A stretch of DNA of 64,000 bases, from assembly GCF_014202475.1 (NCBI RefSeq), contig NZ_JACHGV010000004.1, positions 62,001 through 126,000 of the forward strand, given 5' to 3'. Source of the DNA: Streptomyces paradoxus. Lineage in GTDB: Bacteria > Actinomycetota > Actinomycetes > Streptomycetales > Streptomycetaceae. The translations under genes and the position numbers were made by a program. Each line of letters starts with the position of its first letter. Within the stretch, counting starts at the first letter, position 1. Below are positions 19,320 to 27,686 of this stretch, piece by piece. The notes beneath the pieces were generated by a model. That model was not told the DNA's origin. It made no database searches and saw only the letters and a list, made by a program, of their open reading frames with translations.

Positions 19320-21110
19320 GTGACCACGACGCAGCGTCCCTCCTACCCACCGCCCGAGCCGCCCCGCGGATCCGGCGCCGGAAACGGCAACGGCCGTGGT
19401 GACGGCCATGATTTCGCCGCCGGAGGCGGGCAGGGTCAAGCCAGGCGGCAGGGCCCCGGGCCCGGATACGGCCGTGACGGACGTTTCGGCCCTTCGGGCG
19501 GCGGTGAGTACGGACCGGGCGTCGGTGATGGCCAGGCTGCCGGTTCTCACGGTGGTCATGGTGCTCCCACGGGCGGGCCGGGCCCCGGCTACGGCCCCGC
19601 TGGTGGGCCCGGTGGCGGCGACGGGTCTGGCCATGGTCACGGCGGTGGGCACGGCCCCGGTCACGGTTCCGGTGGCGGCAATGGACGTGGCGGCGGTGAC
19701 GGTCACGGTTCCGGTGGGGGCAATGGACGTGGCGGCGGTGACGGTCACGGTTCCGGTGGGGGCAATGGACGTGGCGGCGGTGACGGGCACGGTCACGGCT
19801 CCGCCCCGGGCGGCGGGCACGGCCATTCGCACAGCCACGGTCCGGCCACGCCGGTCTCCATGCATCTGCGCAAGGTCATCGCGGCGGTCCTGATCCCGTT
19901 CGCCGCGGCCGTGCTGGTCGGTCTCGTCGTGCTGTGGCCGGGCGGCGCCCCGGCTCACGAGCGCACCGGCGTCGGATTCGACCGGCAGACGCAGGATGCC
20001 ACGGTCACCAAGGTGGTCGAGGTGAGCTGCAAGGAGGCCGGCGCTTCGGGCGTTCCGCCGACCGGTGACACCTCCACCGCGGAGGGTTCCTCCGCGGTGC
20101 AGCAGGAGCAGGGCACCTGCAAGCGGGCGACGATCCGGGTCGACAGCGGCGACGACAAGGGCCGTACGTTCACCGAGATCGTCCAGCCCGACCAGTCCCG
20201 CCAGCTGCACGAGGGCCAGAAGGTCGTCGTCGCGTACGAGCCGTCGGCGCCGAAGGACCTGCAGTACTCGGTCACCGACGTCAACCGCCGGCTTCCCATG
20301 GCTCTGCTCGCCGGCATCTTCGCCGTAGCCGTCGTGGTCGTCGGGCGGCTGCGGGGTGTCATGGCACTGATCTCGCTGGCCATCAGCTTCATGGTGCTGA
20401 ACTTCTTCATCCTGCCCGCGATCCTGCAGGGCTCGAACCCGCTGGTTGTGGCGGTGGTGGGCGCGAGCGCCATCATGCTCATCGCTCTGTACCTCTGTCA
20501 TGGGCTGTCCGCCCGGACATCCGTGGCGGTGCTGGGGACCCTCATCTCGCTGCTGCTGATCGGCATCCTCGGCTCGGTGTTCATCGACTGGGCCGCGCTC
20601 ACCGGCAACACCGACGACAACACCGGCCTGATTCACGGCCTCTACCCGACGATCGACATGAGCGGTCTGCTGCTCGCGGGCATCATCATCGGCTCGCTGG
20701 GCGTGCTCGACGACGTGACGGTCACCCAGACTTCGGCGGTCTGGGAGCTGCACGAGGCCAATCCGTCGATGGGCTGGCGCGGGCTCTACCGCGCGGGCAT
20801 CCGGATCGGCCGCGACCACATCGCCTCGGTCGTCAACACGCTCGTCCTCGCTTACGCGGGTGCCGCGCTGCCGCTGCTGCTGCTGTTCTCGATCGCGCAG
20901 AGCAGTGTGGGGACGGTCGCCAACAGCGAGCTGGTCGCGGAGGAGATCGTGCGCACGCTGGTCGGTTCCATCGGCTTGGTCGCCTCCGTGCCGGTCACCA
21001 CGGCCCTGGCGGCGCTGGTGGTCTCGGCCGACCGGTCCGCCACGGAGCCCGCCCTGGAGGCCTCTGCGGTCCCCGCACGCGGGGGGAGGGGCCGGCGCCG
21101 CAAGCGCTGA
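19320..21110 (+). CDS. YibE/F-family multi-pass membrane protein with Gly/His-rich N-terminus
   Basis: 596 aa. Residues 1-180 are low-complexity Gly, His, Asn and Pro, including three near-identical 14-residue repeats. A first membrane helix (about 185-210) is followed by an extracytoplasmic domain of about 130 residues. Six to seven further helices form the YibE/F core (P-T-I-D-M-S-G-L-L-L-A-G-I-I-I-G-S-L-G-V-L-D-D-V-T-V-T-Q is diagnostic). Transport function is suspected for the family but not established. GTG at 19320 has no clear Shine-Dalgarno, so it may be leaderless. Confidence 0.85.
   Translation: MTTTQRPSYPPPEPPRGSGAGNGNGRGDGHDFAAGGGQGQARRQGPGPGYGRDGRFGPSGGGEYGPGVGDGQAAGSHGGHGAPTGGPGPGYGPAGGPGGGDGSGHGHGGGHGPGHGSGGGNGRGGGDGHGSGGGNGRGGGDGHGSGGGNGRGGGDGHGHGSAPGGGHGHSHSHGPATPVSMHLRKVIAAVLIPFAAAVLVGLVVLWPGGAPAHERTGVGFDRQTQDATVTKVVEVSCKEAGASGVPPTGDTSTAEGSSAVQQEQGTCKRATIRVDSGDDKGRTFTEIVQPDQSRQLHEGQKVVVAYEPSAPKDLQYSVTDVNRRLPMALLAGIFAVAVVVVGRLRGVMALISLAISFMVLNFFILPAILQGSNPLVVAVVGASAIMLIALYLCHGLSARTSVAVLGTLISLLLIGILGSVFIDWAALTGNTDDNTGLIHGLYPTIDMSGLLLAGIIIGSLGVLDDVTVTQTSAVWELHEANPSMGWRGLYRAGIRIGRDHIASVVNTLVLAYAGAALPLLLLFSIAQSSVGTVANSELVAEEIVRTLVGSIGLVASVPVTTALAALVVSADRSATEPALEASAVPARGGRGRRRKR
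19659..19784 (+). repeat. Three tandem 42-bp in-frame repeats
   Basis: Three adjacent 42-bp units (19659-19700, 19701-19742, 19743-19784), differing at one base, each encoding G-H-G-S-G-G-G-N-G-R-G-G-G-D. The copy number probably varies between strains by slippage. Confidence 0.9.
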
Positions 21111-21342
21111 CGCCTCCGCTGCTCTGCGGGCGCCTGCGAAGGCCTGGACCCCCGGCGTCCGGCGCAGGGCCTGGTCGGCATGACGCCTGGCCTCCGGCGC
21201 GTTGACCCCGAGCTTCTCGGCGTGGGCCGCCTCCGAGCGCGAGAAGATCGCCCGGTCATACGAAGATCGCAGAAAGAAGCGTTCCTGCACAGCTCGACGG
21301 CATCCGGTGAAGCGTTACTCCACCGTGCCGCCGGGCCATGTC
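21111..21342. other. Region between convergent yibE/F-type gene and ssgA
   Basis: 232 bp. The minus strand from an ATG at 21290 stays open and has coding-like G/C third positions up to about 21110, then runs antisense into the YibE/F gene. No known family is recognised, so it may be a relic of a gene or a compositional accident. Confidence 0.3.
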
Positions 21343-21747
21343 TCAACCAGCGCTCTGCTCGGCGAGGATGCGGTCCAGGGCCTCGTCGAGGTGCGCGTCG
21401 AAGTCGGCGAGCGAGCCCTCCTGGCCCAGCGGCACCAGCTTGTCCGTACGGTCCAGGAAAGCGACGAGCGGTGCCGTCGATGACCGGAACAACGCCTGGT
21501 CGCTGCCCACCTGAAGCCGGATCAACACCTCGCCCAGCGCATCGGGTTCCACGGGCGTGACCCGCACATCGCCCTCCCCGCACGGCCGGCCGACTCCGTC
21601 GATCAGCAACTCCCGCCCGAAAGCCCACGTCACCGGGGCATCACCGGGCAAGTGGAACGTCAGCCGGACGGCATAGGGATCACTGGACTCATAGCGCAGC
21701 TCCACCGGAATGCGGAAGGAGAGCTCCTCGGACACGAGAAAGCTCAT
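21343..21747 (-). CDS. ssgA: SsgA, sporulation-specific cell division activator
   Basis: 134 aa. It begins M-S-F-L-V-S-E-E-L-S-F-R-I-P-V-E-L-R-Y and contains A-P-V-T-W-A-F-G-R-E-L-L, L-V-A-F-L-D-R-T-D-K-L-V-P-L-G-Q-E, all hallmarks of SsgA itself among the SsgA-like proteins. SsgA works with SsgB to position FtsZ in sporulating aerial hyphae. The ATG at 21745-21747 follows GAGG with 5-nt spacing; an ATG directly before it and further upstream starts are less likely. Its activator gene ssgR lies just upstream. Confidence 0.93.
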   Translation of the reverse strand: MSFLVSEELSFRIPVELRYESSDPYAVRLTFHLPGDAPVTWAFGRELLIDGVGRPCGEGDVRVTPVEPDALGEVLIRLQVGSDQALFRSSTAPLVAFLDRTDKLVPLGQEGSLADFDAHLDEALDRILAEQSAG

Positions 21748-21875
21748 CATGACCTCTGCTTGTACGGACTCGCGCATCGATAACCCCGTCATTCGCCGTT
21801 ACTGGCCGGGTACGAACCTCTGACACTTGGTGGAATCTTGCTGAACGTACACAGCAGATCACAAGGAGTGAGTTT

Positions 21876-22724
21876 TCACATACTGATAGAGAGTGCGAGC
21901 GAGCCGAGCAGCCGCCCGATCTCGGTCTGCAACTGACGGGCTGCGGGGAGCAGTCGGTCGGCCTGGTGTGCGGGCAAGGAGATGGCCATCGTCGCGGCCG
22001 TGGTGCCGAGGGTGAGCGGAATGGCGGCGCACACCGCACCCAGGGCGTACTCCTGACGCTCGGTCACGGGTTCCATCCGGCGGATCCGCTCCAGGCGCCG
22101 GAGCAGACTGTGGTTGTCGCGCACCGTGTACGGCGTGAGGGGCTGCACCGGGTAGCGGTCGAGGTGGTCACGGCGTGCGTCCTCGTCCAGCTGGGACAGC
22201 AGGCACTGCCCGACGGCGTGCGCGTGCCCGGTCTCGCGGAAGTCCGCCCACTCCTCGACCGCCGGGTTGCCCGGGGTGTCGGAGACGCACATGACCTCGA
22301 TCTCGCCCTCGCGGTACACCGCGTAGTACACGGGCACGCCCAGGACATCCCGCCAGTGCGCGAGGGCGTCGACGACGGTGCTGCGACGTTTCTGCCGCGC
22401 CCCGCTGCTGCTCAGCCGCTCGGCCGCCTCGCCGAGGAAGAACAGACCCTTGTCCCGGCGCAGATAGCCCTCGTGCACGAGTGTGCGCAGCAGGTGATAC
22501 GTCGTGGGCAGCGCCAGCCCGGTCTCACGGGCCAGCTGTTTGGCGGGGGCGCCGTACTCGTGTACGGCGACGGTCTCCAGCAGGCGCATCGCGCGCTGCA
22601 CGGACCCGATGAGGGTCGGCGGAGGCGGCGGTGTGGAGGGGGGCGGTGGTCCGGACGGTGCCGCCGAGCGCGGTTGCGCGGGAACGGTGTGGAGCTGGAC
22701 GGGTGCGGTGTCAGCCGGGACCAA
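21876..22724 (-). CDS. ssgR: IclR-family activator of ssgA
   Basis: 282 aa. Pro-rich N-terminal 38 residues, then a winged helix (S-V-Q-R-A-M-R-L-L-E-T-V ... A-K-Q-L-A-R-E-T-G-L-A-L-P-T-T-Y-H-L-L) and an IclR effector domain. Position directly upstream of ssgA identifies it as SsgR, which in S. coelicolor and S. griseus-type species activates ssgA. The start is TTG at 22722-22724 with GGGAGAG upstream; there is no in-frame ATG or GTG before the domain. The 128-bp gap to ssgA should hold the ssgA promoter. Confidence 0.88.
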   Translation of the reverse strand: MVPADTAPVQLHTVPAQPRSAAPSGPPPPSTPPPPPTLIGSVQRAMRLLETVAVHEYGAPAKQLARETGLALPTTYHLLRTLVHEGYLRRDKGLFFLGEAAERLSSSGARQKRRSTVVDALAHWRDVLGVPVYYAVYREGEIEVMCVSDTPGNPAVEEWADFRETGHAHAVGQCLLSQLDEDARRDHLDRYPVQPLTPYTVRDNHSLLRRLERIRRMEPVTERQEYALGAVCAAIPLTLGTTAATMAISLPAHQADRLLPAARQLQTEIGRLLGSLALSISM

Positions 22725-22932
22725 GGGTCTCTCTCCCGAAGCGCGAGGGGGCAGACCGTGCGGGGGAACACGGGTGGAGGTGAATGCCGCCCGCGGGGAA
22801 GTCCCCGCGTCGAGTTCCGGACTCTATTCGTCTGCCACCGCACGCAGACCGCCCGGACGGGAAACTTCCCTCGGCCGAGGGAACGGGTGATTCCCGGTGT
22901 TTCCCGCTACCCCCACCGGTTTCCCACCGGTC

Positions 22933-23145
22933 TCACCAGTCGCTGCGCGACGAGGAGCTCGACGTGAACTTCCGTACGACGTAAATCAGTCCACCGACCA
23001 GCGCCACGAAGACCAGCACCTTGAAGAGCAGTCCGATGACGAAGCCGACCACACTGGCGATCAGCCCGCCGAACACGACCAGGGCGATGACCGGCACCGC
23101 GATCCACTTCACCCACCACGGCAGTCCCGTGAAGATCTCTCGCAT
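22933..23145 (-). CDS. Small membrane protein, DUF5326 type
   Basis: 70 aa. Starts M-R-E-I-F-T-G-L-P-W-W-V-K-W-I-A-V-P and has two hydrophobic helices, ending in a Ser-rich tail. It resembles the conserved Streptomyces DUF5326 family of unknown function. The ATG at 23143-23145 follows a GAGGG; the frame is open further upstream, but those starts lack ribosome sites. Confidence 0.75.
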   Translation of the reverse strand: MREIFTGLPWWVKWIAVPVIALVVFGGLIASVVGFVIGLLFKVLVFVALVGGLIYVVRKFTSSSSSRSDW

Positions 23146-23310
23146 CGCCCTCGTCCTTACCTTCCCACCCGTTCGAGTGCCGGGCCCTGTCGGTCCTTCT
23201 GGATCTCTGATGTCCTGCACTCGATGCTAGGTCCGGGAGGGGGTCGAACGGGGGCCTCGCACCCCTTGTCCTCCCCTGACCGATCCCCTAGGGAACCCTG
23301 AGGCGGTCCG

Positions 23311-23628
23311 TCAGCTCTCGGGCGGAGAGAAGACCACCAGCACCCTCAGGTCCTCGGTGATGTGGTGGAACTTGTGCGCGACGCCCGCCGGCACGTAGAT
23401 CACGCTGCCGCGCGCCACCTGGGTCGTCTCCAGGCCGACGGTGATCGCGGCACGGCCGCTCACAACGAAGTAGACCTCGTCCTGATTGTGCGGCTTCTGT
23501 GGATCCTGTTCGCCCGCGTCCAGGGCGTACAGACCGACCGACATGTTCTGCTCCCGCAGAAACTGCAGGTAGGCGCCCTCGTTGGCGGCGCGCTCCGCCT
23601 CCAGTTCATCCAGCCGGAATGCTTTCAT
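23311..23628 (-). CDS. Cupin-domain protein
   Basis: 105 aa. Single beta-barrel cupin: H-N-Q-D-E-V-Y-F-V-V-S-G-R-A corresponds to motif 1 (metal ligands His, Glu) and V-P-A-G-V-A-H-K-F-H to motif 2 (His). Probably binds a divalent metal; the substrate is unknown. The ATG is at 23626-23628. It is divergent from the small holin-like gene at 23689, and the shared 60 bp must hold both promoters. Confidence 0.85.
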   Translation of the reverse strand: MKAFRLDELEAERAANEGAYLQFLREQNMSVGLYALDAGEQDPQKPHNQDEVYFVVSGRAAITVGLETTQVARGSVIYVPAGVAHKFHHITEDLRVLVVFSPPES

Positions 23629-23688
23629 CGCCTTGTCCGCCCCTGCCTCTTGTGCCCGTGTCCGATCAGGTCTGCCACGATCAGACAC

Positions 23689-24066
23689 ATGATGAATTTC
23701 GTAGTCAAGACGATCGCCAACGCGGGCGCCCTGGCGGTCGCCGTATGGCTGCTCGACAAGATCACCCTGACCGGTGACAGCACGGGCAAGAAGATCGGCA
23801 CCCTGATCATCGTGGCGCTGCTCTTCGGCCTGGTGAACTTCCTGGTCAAGCCGCTGGTGAAGCTTCTCAGCCTGCCGCTTCTGATACTGACGCTCGGCCT
23901 GTTCACGCTGGTCGTCAACGCGCTGATGCTGCTGCTCACCTCGTGGCTGGCGGACAAGCTCGACCTGAGCTTCCACGTGGATGGCTTCTGGACGGCCGTC
24001 CTGGGCGGCCTGATCATCTCGGTCGTCTCCTGGGCGCTGCACGTCGTCCTGCCCGACGGGGACTGA
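23689..24066 (+). CDS. Phage-holin-4-2-like membrane protein
   Basis: 125 aa, four hydrophobic helices (about 3-22, 36-60, 62-88, 98-120) with N-F-L-V-K-P-L-V-K-L-L-S-L-P between helices 2 and 3. This is the chromosomal family annotated as phage holin family 4 superfamily II; it is not a phage gene here and its role is unknown. It begins with two consecutive ATGs (23689, 23692). It precedes ptpA by 6 bp and is probably co-transcribed. Confidence 0.8.
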   Translation: MMNFVVKTIANAGALAVAVWLLDKITLTGDSTGKKIGTLIIVALLFGLVNFLVKPLVKLLSLPLLILTLGLFTLVVNALMLLLTSWLADKLDLSFHVDGFWTAVLGGLIISVVSWALHVVLPDGD

Positions 24067-24072
24067 GCAGAC

Positions 24073-24564
24073 ATGACGTACCGCGTCTGCTTCGTCTGCA
24101 CGGGCAACATCTGCCGGTCCCCGATGGCCGAGATCGTCTTCCGCGCACGCGTGGCGGAGGCCGGTCTGGACGGGCAGGTGGAGGTCGACAGCGCCGGCAC
24201 GGGCGGCTGGCACGAGGGCGACGGCGCCGACCCGCGCACGGTGGCCGTCCTGGAGGACAACGGCTACGCCGGCGGCCACACGGCCCGGCAGTTCCAGCCG
24301 TCCTGGTTCTCCCGCCTCGACCTGGTGATCGCCCTCGACTCCGGCCACCTCGGGGCGTTGCGCCGCCTCGCGCCGACCGAGCAGGACGCCCAGAAGGTAC
24401 GGCTGCTCCGCTCGTTCGATCCTGCCGCCGGCGACCACCTCGACGTACCGGACCCCTACTACGGGGGCATGGACGGCTTCGAGGAGTGCCTTGAGATGGT
24501 GGAGGCAGCGAGCACCGGTCTGCTCGCCGCCGTACGCAAGGACCTGGAAGGACGGGCGGCATGA
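24073..24564 (+). CDS. ptpA: Low-molecular-weight protein tyrosine phosphatase
   Basis: 163 aa. P-loop V-C-T-G-N-I-C-R-S-P-M-A-E (CX5R: Cys nucleophile and Arg) at residues 9-16 and the general-acid loop D-V-P-D-P-Y-Y-G near 129. It matches the S. coelicolor PtpA, which influences secondary metabolism. No signal peptide. It overlaps the next gene by ATGA, so the two are translationally coupled. Confidence 0.93.
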   Translation: MTYRVCFVCTGNICRSPMAEIVFRARVAEAGLDGQVEVDSAGTGGWHEGDGADPRTVAVLEDNGYAGGHTARQFQPSWFSRLDLVIALDSGHLGALRRLAPTEQDAQKVRLLRSFDPAAGDHLDVPDPYYGGMDGFEECLEMVEAASTGLLAAVRKDLEGRAA

Positions 24565-25892
24565 GCGATTCCGCGACGGATGGCGCGGGCGGGGCGACGG
24601 GCGAGCCGGCCCGGGCGGCGGCCGAGGCGGAGAAGACGAAGGACGTGGCGGGCCGGGTGACCAGGGCTGCGGGCCGGACGGCAGATGCCGTGGACGAGGT
24701 GGCGAACGCCGTGGACAAGGCGGCCGGCGCCGTCGACGAGGTGACGGATGCCGCGGGACGGACAAGCGCGGGCGCCGGTGACGGCACGCGCGCGGTGCGG
24801 GCCGGGCTGCCCGAGCCGGTCAAGTACGAGCCCACCCTGCCCGGCCCGGTGTTCGCCGCCCACTTCCACCTGCCGGGCGACCCGACCGGCCCCTACACCT
24901 ACGGCCGCGACGAGAACCCGACCTGGACGCTGCTGGAGCGCGCCGTCGGCGAGCTGGAGGCACCCGGCCGGGCCGATGCCGAGACGCTCGTCTTCGCCTC
25001 GGGCATGGCCGCGATCTCGGCGGTGCTCTTCTCCCAGCTGCGCACCGGCGACGTGTGCGTCCTGCCCGACGACGGCTACCAGGCGCTGCCGCTGGTCCGC
25101 GCCCAGCTGGAGGCGTACGGCATCGAGGTGCGCACCGCGCCGACGGGCGGCGACGCCCAGCTCGACGTCCTCGACGGCGCCAGGTTGCTGTGGATCGAGA
25201 CACCCTCGAACCCCGGCCTCGACGTGTGCGACGTGAGGCGGCTCGCTGAGGCGGCACACGCGCGTGGTGCCCTGGTGGCCGTCGACAACACCCTCGCCAC
25301 GCCGCTCGGCCAGCGTCCGCTGGAGCTCGGGGCCGATTTCGCGGTGGCCAGCGGCACGAAGCAGCTCACCGGCCACGGTGACGTCCTCCTGGGCTATGTC
25401 GTCGGCCGGGACCCCGAGGCCATGGCGGCCGTGCGGCGCTGGCGCAAGATCGTCGGTGCGATCCCGGGGCCCATGGAGGCCTGGCTGGCGCACCGCTCGA
25501 TCGCGACGCTCCAGATGCGGGTCGACCGGCAGAGCGCGACGGCCCTGGCGGTCGCCGAGGCGCTGCGCGAGCGGCCCGAGGTGACGGGGCTGCGCTACCC
25601 GGGGCTCCCCGGCGACCCCTCGCACGAGATCGCCGCGCGGCAGATGCGGCGCTTCGGGTGCGTGGTGTCGTTCACGCTGCCCACGCGCGCGCGTGCCGAC
25701 CGGTTCCTCGACGCGCTGCGGCTCGTGGACGACGCGACGAGCTTCGGCGGGGTGCGGTCCACGGCCGAACGGCGGGGACGCTGGGGCGGGGACGCGGTGC
25801 CCGAGGGCTTCATCCGGCTGTCGGCCGGTGCCGAGGACCCGGAGGACCTGGTCGCGGACGTGCTGCGCGCGCTCGACGCGTCGGCCGTCTGA
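24561..25892 (+). CDS. PLP-dependent cystathionine gamma-lyase/synthase family enzyme
   Basis: 443 aa. The catalytic core starts near residue 88 (E-P-V-K-Y-E-P-T-L-P) and has the cofactor lysine in S-G-T-K-Q-L-T-G-H-G-D and W-I-E-T-P-S-N-P-G. This is the Cys/Met-metabolism PLP family. The Arg/Tyr pattern for choosing between lyase and synthase cannot be settled by eye; gamma-lyase is the usual annotation. An unusual N-terminal extension of about 80 residues is built from repeats such as A-V-D-E-V-A-N-A-V-D-K-A-A-G. It overlaps the ptpA stop by 4 bp. Confidence 0.82.
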   Translation: MSDSATDGAGGATGEPARAAAEAEKTKDVAGRVTRAAGRTADAVDEVANAVDKAAGAVDEVTDAAGRTSAGAGDGTRAVRAGLPEPVKYEPTLPGPVFAAHFHLPGDPTGPYTYGRDENPTWTLLERAVGELEAPGRADAETLVFASGMAAISAVLFSQLRTGDVCVLPDDGYQALPLVRAQLEAYGIEVRTAPTGGDAQLDVLDGARLLWIETPSNPGLDVCDVRRLAEAAHARGALVAVDNTLATPLGQRPLELGADFAVASGTKQLTGHGDVLLGYVVGRDPEAMAAVRRWRKIVGAIPGPMEAWLAHRSIATLQMRVDRQSATALAVAEALRERPEVTGLRYPGLPGDPSHEIAARQMRRFGCVVSFTLPTRARADRFLDALRLVDDATSFGGVRSTAERRGRWGGDAVPEGFIRLSAGAEDPEDLVADVLRALDASAV

Positions 25893-25902
25893 CCACCCCC
25901 AC

Positions 25903-25941
25903 GGACGGTCCGAGCCTCCCCCCTCGTGGCTCGGACCGTCC
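25903..25941 (+). terminator. Hairpin after the PLP enzyme gene
   Basis: A 14-bp perfect stem (GGACGGTCCGAGCC / GGCTCGGACCGTCC) with an 11-nt loop, starting 10 bp after the stop codon. Confidence 0.75.
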
Positions 25942-26020
25942 CCCGGTTCCGCGCGCAAGAACCGCGCGACCAAGGCTAGTTGACTCTCTGTCAGTGTCCA
26001 ATCACGGTAGCGACAGAGAC

Positions 26021-26038
26021 CTATCGACTTATTTATAG
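26021..26038. promoter_or_regulatory. Possible LysR autoregulatory palindrome
   Basis: CTAT-N10-ATAG in an AT-rich patch about 50 bp upstream of the LysR start. It resembles a T-N11-A type site. The assignment rests on position only. Confidence 0.35.
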
Positions 26039-26089
26039 TTGGGCACGGCCATGGGCGGGTAGCAAGGGCCGAAGAGGGGAGTGTGCGCG

Positions 26090-26995
26090 GTGGATCTGGC
26101 CTTGCTGCGGACCTTCGTGACCGTGCACCGGGCCGGCTCCTTCACCCGCGCCGCCGCTCTGCTCGGTCTCTCCCAGCCCGCCGTCACCTCGCAGATACGG
26201 ACGCTGGAACGGCAACTGGGCCGCCCCCTGTTCCTGCGGCAGGCCCGCGGCGTGACCCCGACGAGCATCGGCGACGAACTCGCCCACAAGGCCGCGCCCC
26301 ATCTCGACGCCCTGGTGGAGATCACCGAGACCGGCCTGGACGACGACTCCTCCTTACGGACGCTGCACCTCGCAGGCCCTCCGGAGTTCACCGCCGAACG
26401 AGCCCTGCCCGCCCTCACGGAACTGACCGGTGAGGACGGCCAGGGCTTCGCCTTGCGCGCTTCCTTCGGAACGGCCGAGGAAACCCTGGAAGGGCTTTCC
26501 GCCGGGCATCATGATCTGGCCATCAGCACGGCCCAGCCGCGCGGCGCCCTGCTCACGGCGACTGCGCTCTGCGACGAGGAGCACGTCCTGGTCGCCGCCC
26601 CGCGCTGGGCCGAGCAGTTGGGCACCGAGCGGCCTGATCGCAAGCCGGAACCGGCCCTTGAGAAGGTGCCCGTGGTGGAGGTGCACGAGTCGCTGCCCTT
26701 CGTCTCCCGCTACTGGGCCTCCGTTTTCGACTCGCACCCGGCTGCCCCGGGCACCGTGATCGTCCCCGACCTGCGCGCGGTCCTGGCCTGCGCGGCCGCC
26801 GGCGCCGGCCTGGCGGTGCTGCCCCGCTATCTGTGTGCGCCGGCGCTGGAGCGGGGCGATGTCGTCGCCCTGCACGAGCCGACGGTGCCACCGCTGCGGA
26901 CGTACTTCCTGGTGGTCCGTACCGGGACGCTGGCGATGCCCCACATCGCTCGGGCCCACGAGTGGTTGCAGCGGGCTTCGGCCGACTGGTGCTGA
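26090..26995 (+). CDS. LysR-family regulator with a TTA codon
   Basis: 301 aa. Winged helix at the N-terminus (L-A-L-L-R-T-F-V-T-V-H-R-A-G-S-F-T-R-A-A-A-L-L-G-L-S-Q-P-A-V-T-S-Q) followed by a substrate-binding domain. The GTG at 26090 (protein M-D-L-A-L-L) has GAGGGGA about 9 nt upstream; the GTG at 26081 abuts it. Codon 89 is TTA (26354-26356), the rare leucine codon read only by the bldA tRNA. I saw no other in-frame TTA in this window, so translation is probably delayed until development. Confidence 0.85.
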   Translation: MDLALLRTFVTVHRAGSFTRAAALLGLSQPAVTSQIRTLERQLGRPLFLRQARGVTPTSIGDELAHKAAPHLDALVEITETGLDDDSSLRTLHLAGPPEFTAERALPALTELTGEDGQGFALRASFGTAEETLEGLSAGHHDLAISTAQPRGALLTATALCDEEHVLVAAPRWAEQLGTERPDRKPEPALEKVPVVEVHESLPFVSRYWASVFDSHPAAPGTVIVPDLRAVLACAAAGAGLAVLPRYLCAPALERGDVVALHEPTVPPLRTYFLVVRTGTLAMPHIARAHEWLQRASADWC

Positions 26996-27159
26996 GGCCC
27001 TCCTGGGCAGGCGCGGGGCTGCCGTGACGTCGGTTTCGAGGACGCTTCGGCGGGGCGCCGGGGGTGACTGGCGCGGGTGCCGGGGGCGCTTCGGCGCGGC
27101 CTCAGGGGCGCTCGGGACCGTGCCTCACTCTGGGAGCTCGGCCGGTGACGATTCGCGAT

Positions 27160-27173
27160 GTTTCACGTGGAAC
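27160..27173. promoter_or_regulatory. parS-like site, one mismatch
   Basis: GTTTCACGTGGAAC, one base from consensus, 22 bp upstream of the Nudix gene. Confidence 0.7.
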
Positions 27174-27194
27174 CAGCCGGGCCACATTTCACTC

Positions 27195-27677
27195 ATGACC
27201 GTCCGACCCGTGGTCAAGCGCACCGCCCGCGCCGTTCTGCTGGACGGTGCCGACCTGATCTTGATCAAGCGCACCAAGCCGGGCGTGGATCCCTACTGGC
27301 TCACCCCCGGCGGCGGGGTCGAGCCCAGCGACTCGACCGTGATCGACGCCCTGCACCGCGAGGTGTACGAGGAACTCGGCGCGAAGATCACCGATGTGGT
27401 GCCCTGCTTCGTGGACACCATGGAGCACATCGGAGAGGACGGCGGCGCTACCGGTGTGAAGGTGCAGCACTTCTTCGTCTGCCGTCTGGAGTCCATGGAC
27501 CCCTCCCTGCGTCACGGCCCCGAGGTGGACGAGCCGGTCGGCGAGTACGAGATCGTGCGCGTGCCCTTCACCCGGGTCGGGATCGCCTCCGTCCATCTCG
27601 TGCCGCTGTCGCTGCGCCACTACCTGGACGGCAACATCGAGGGCGTACTCGCCATGCACGCGCCCGACCTGGGCTGA
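27195..27677 (+). CDS. Nudix hydrolase
   Basis: 160 aa. The Nudix box is complete: G-G-G-V-E-P-S-D-S-T-V-I-D-A-L-H-R-E-V-Y ... E-E-L-G (GX5EX7REUXEEXGU). The family cleaves nucleoside diphosphates linked to another group; the substrate is unknown. The ATG at 27195 starts M-T-V-R-P-V-V-K-R-T-A-R-A-V-L-L. There is no Shine-Dalgarno, so it may be leaderless. It converges with the flavohaemoglobin-like gene 10 bp away, leaving no room for a terminator between them. Confidence 0.88.
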   Translation: MTVRPVVKRTARAVLLDGADLILIKRTKPGVDPYWLTPGGGVEPSDSTVIDALHREVYEELGAKITDVVPCFVDTMEHIGEDGGATGVKVQHFFVCRLESMDPSLRHGPEVDEPVGEYEIVRVPFTRVGIASVHLVPLSLRHYLDGNIEGVLAMHAPDLG

Positions 27678-27686
27678 GACGCCCGG

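Noticed and set aside
19659..19784. Regular repeats considered as CRISPR
   Set aside because: The units are adjacent with no spacers, in frame, and inside a coding gene.
19260..21290. 676-codon minus-strand frame opposite the YibE/F gene
   Set aside because: Antisense shadow; composition (Arg, His, Asp repeats) mirrors the opposite strand. Only its first 60 codons are mentioned separately.
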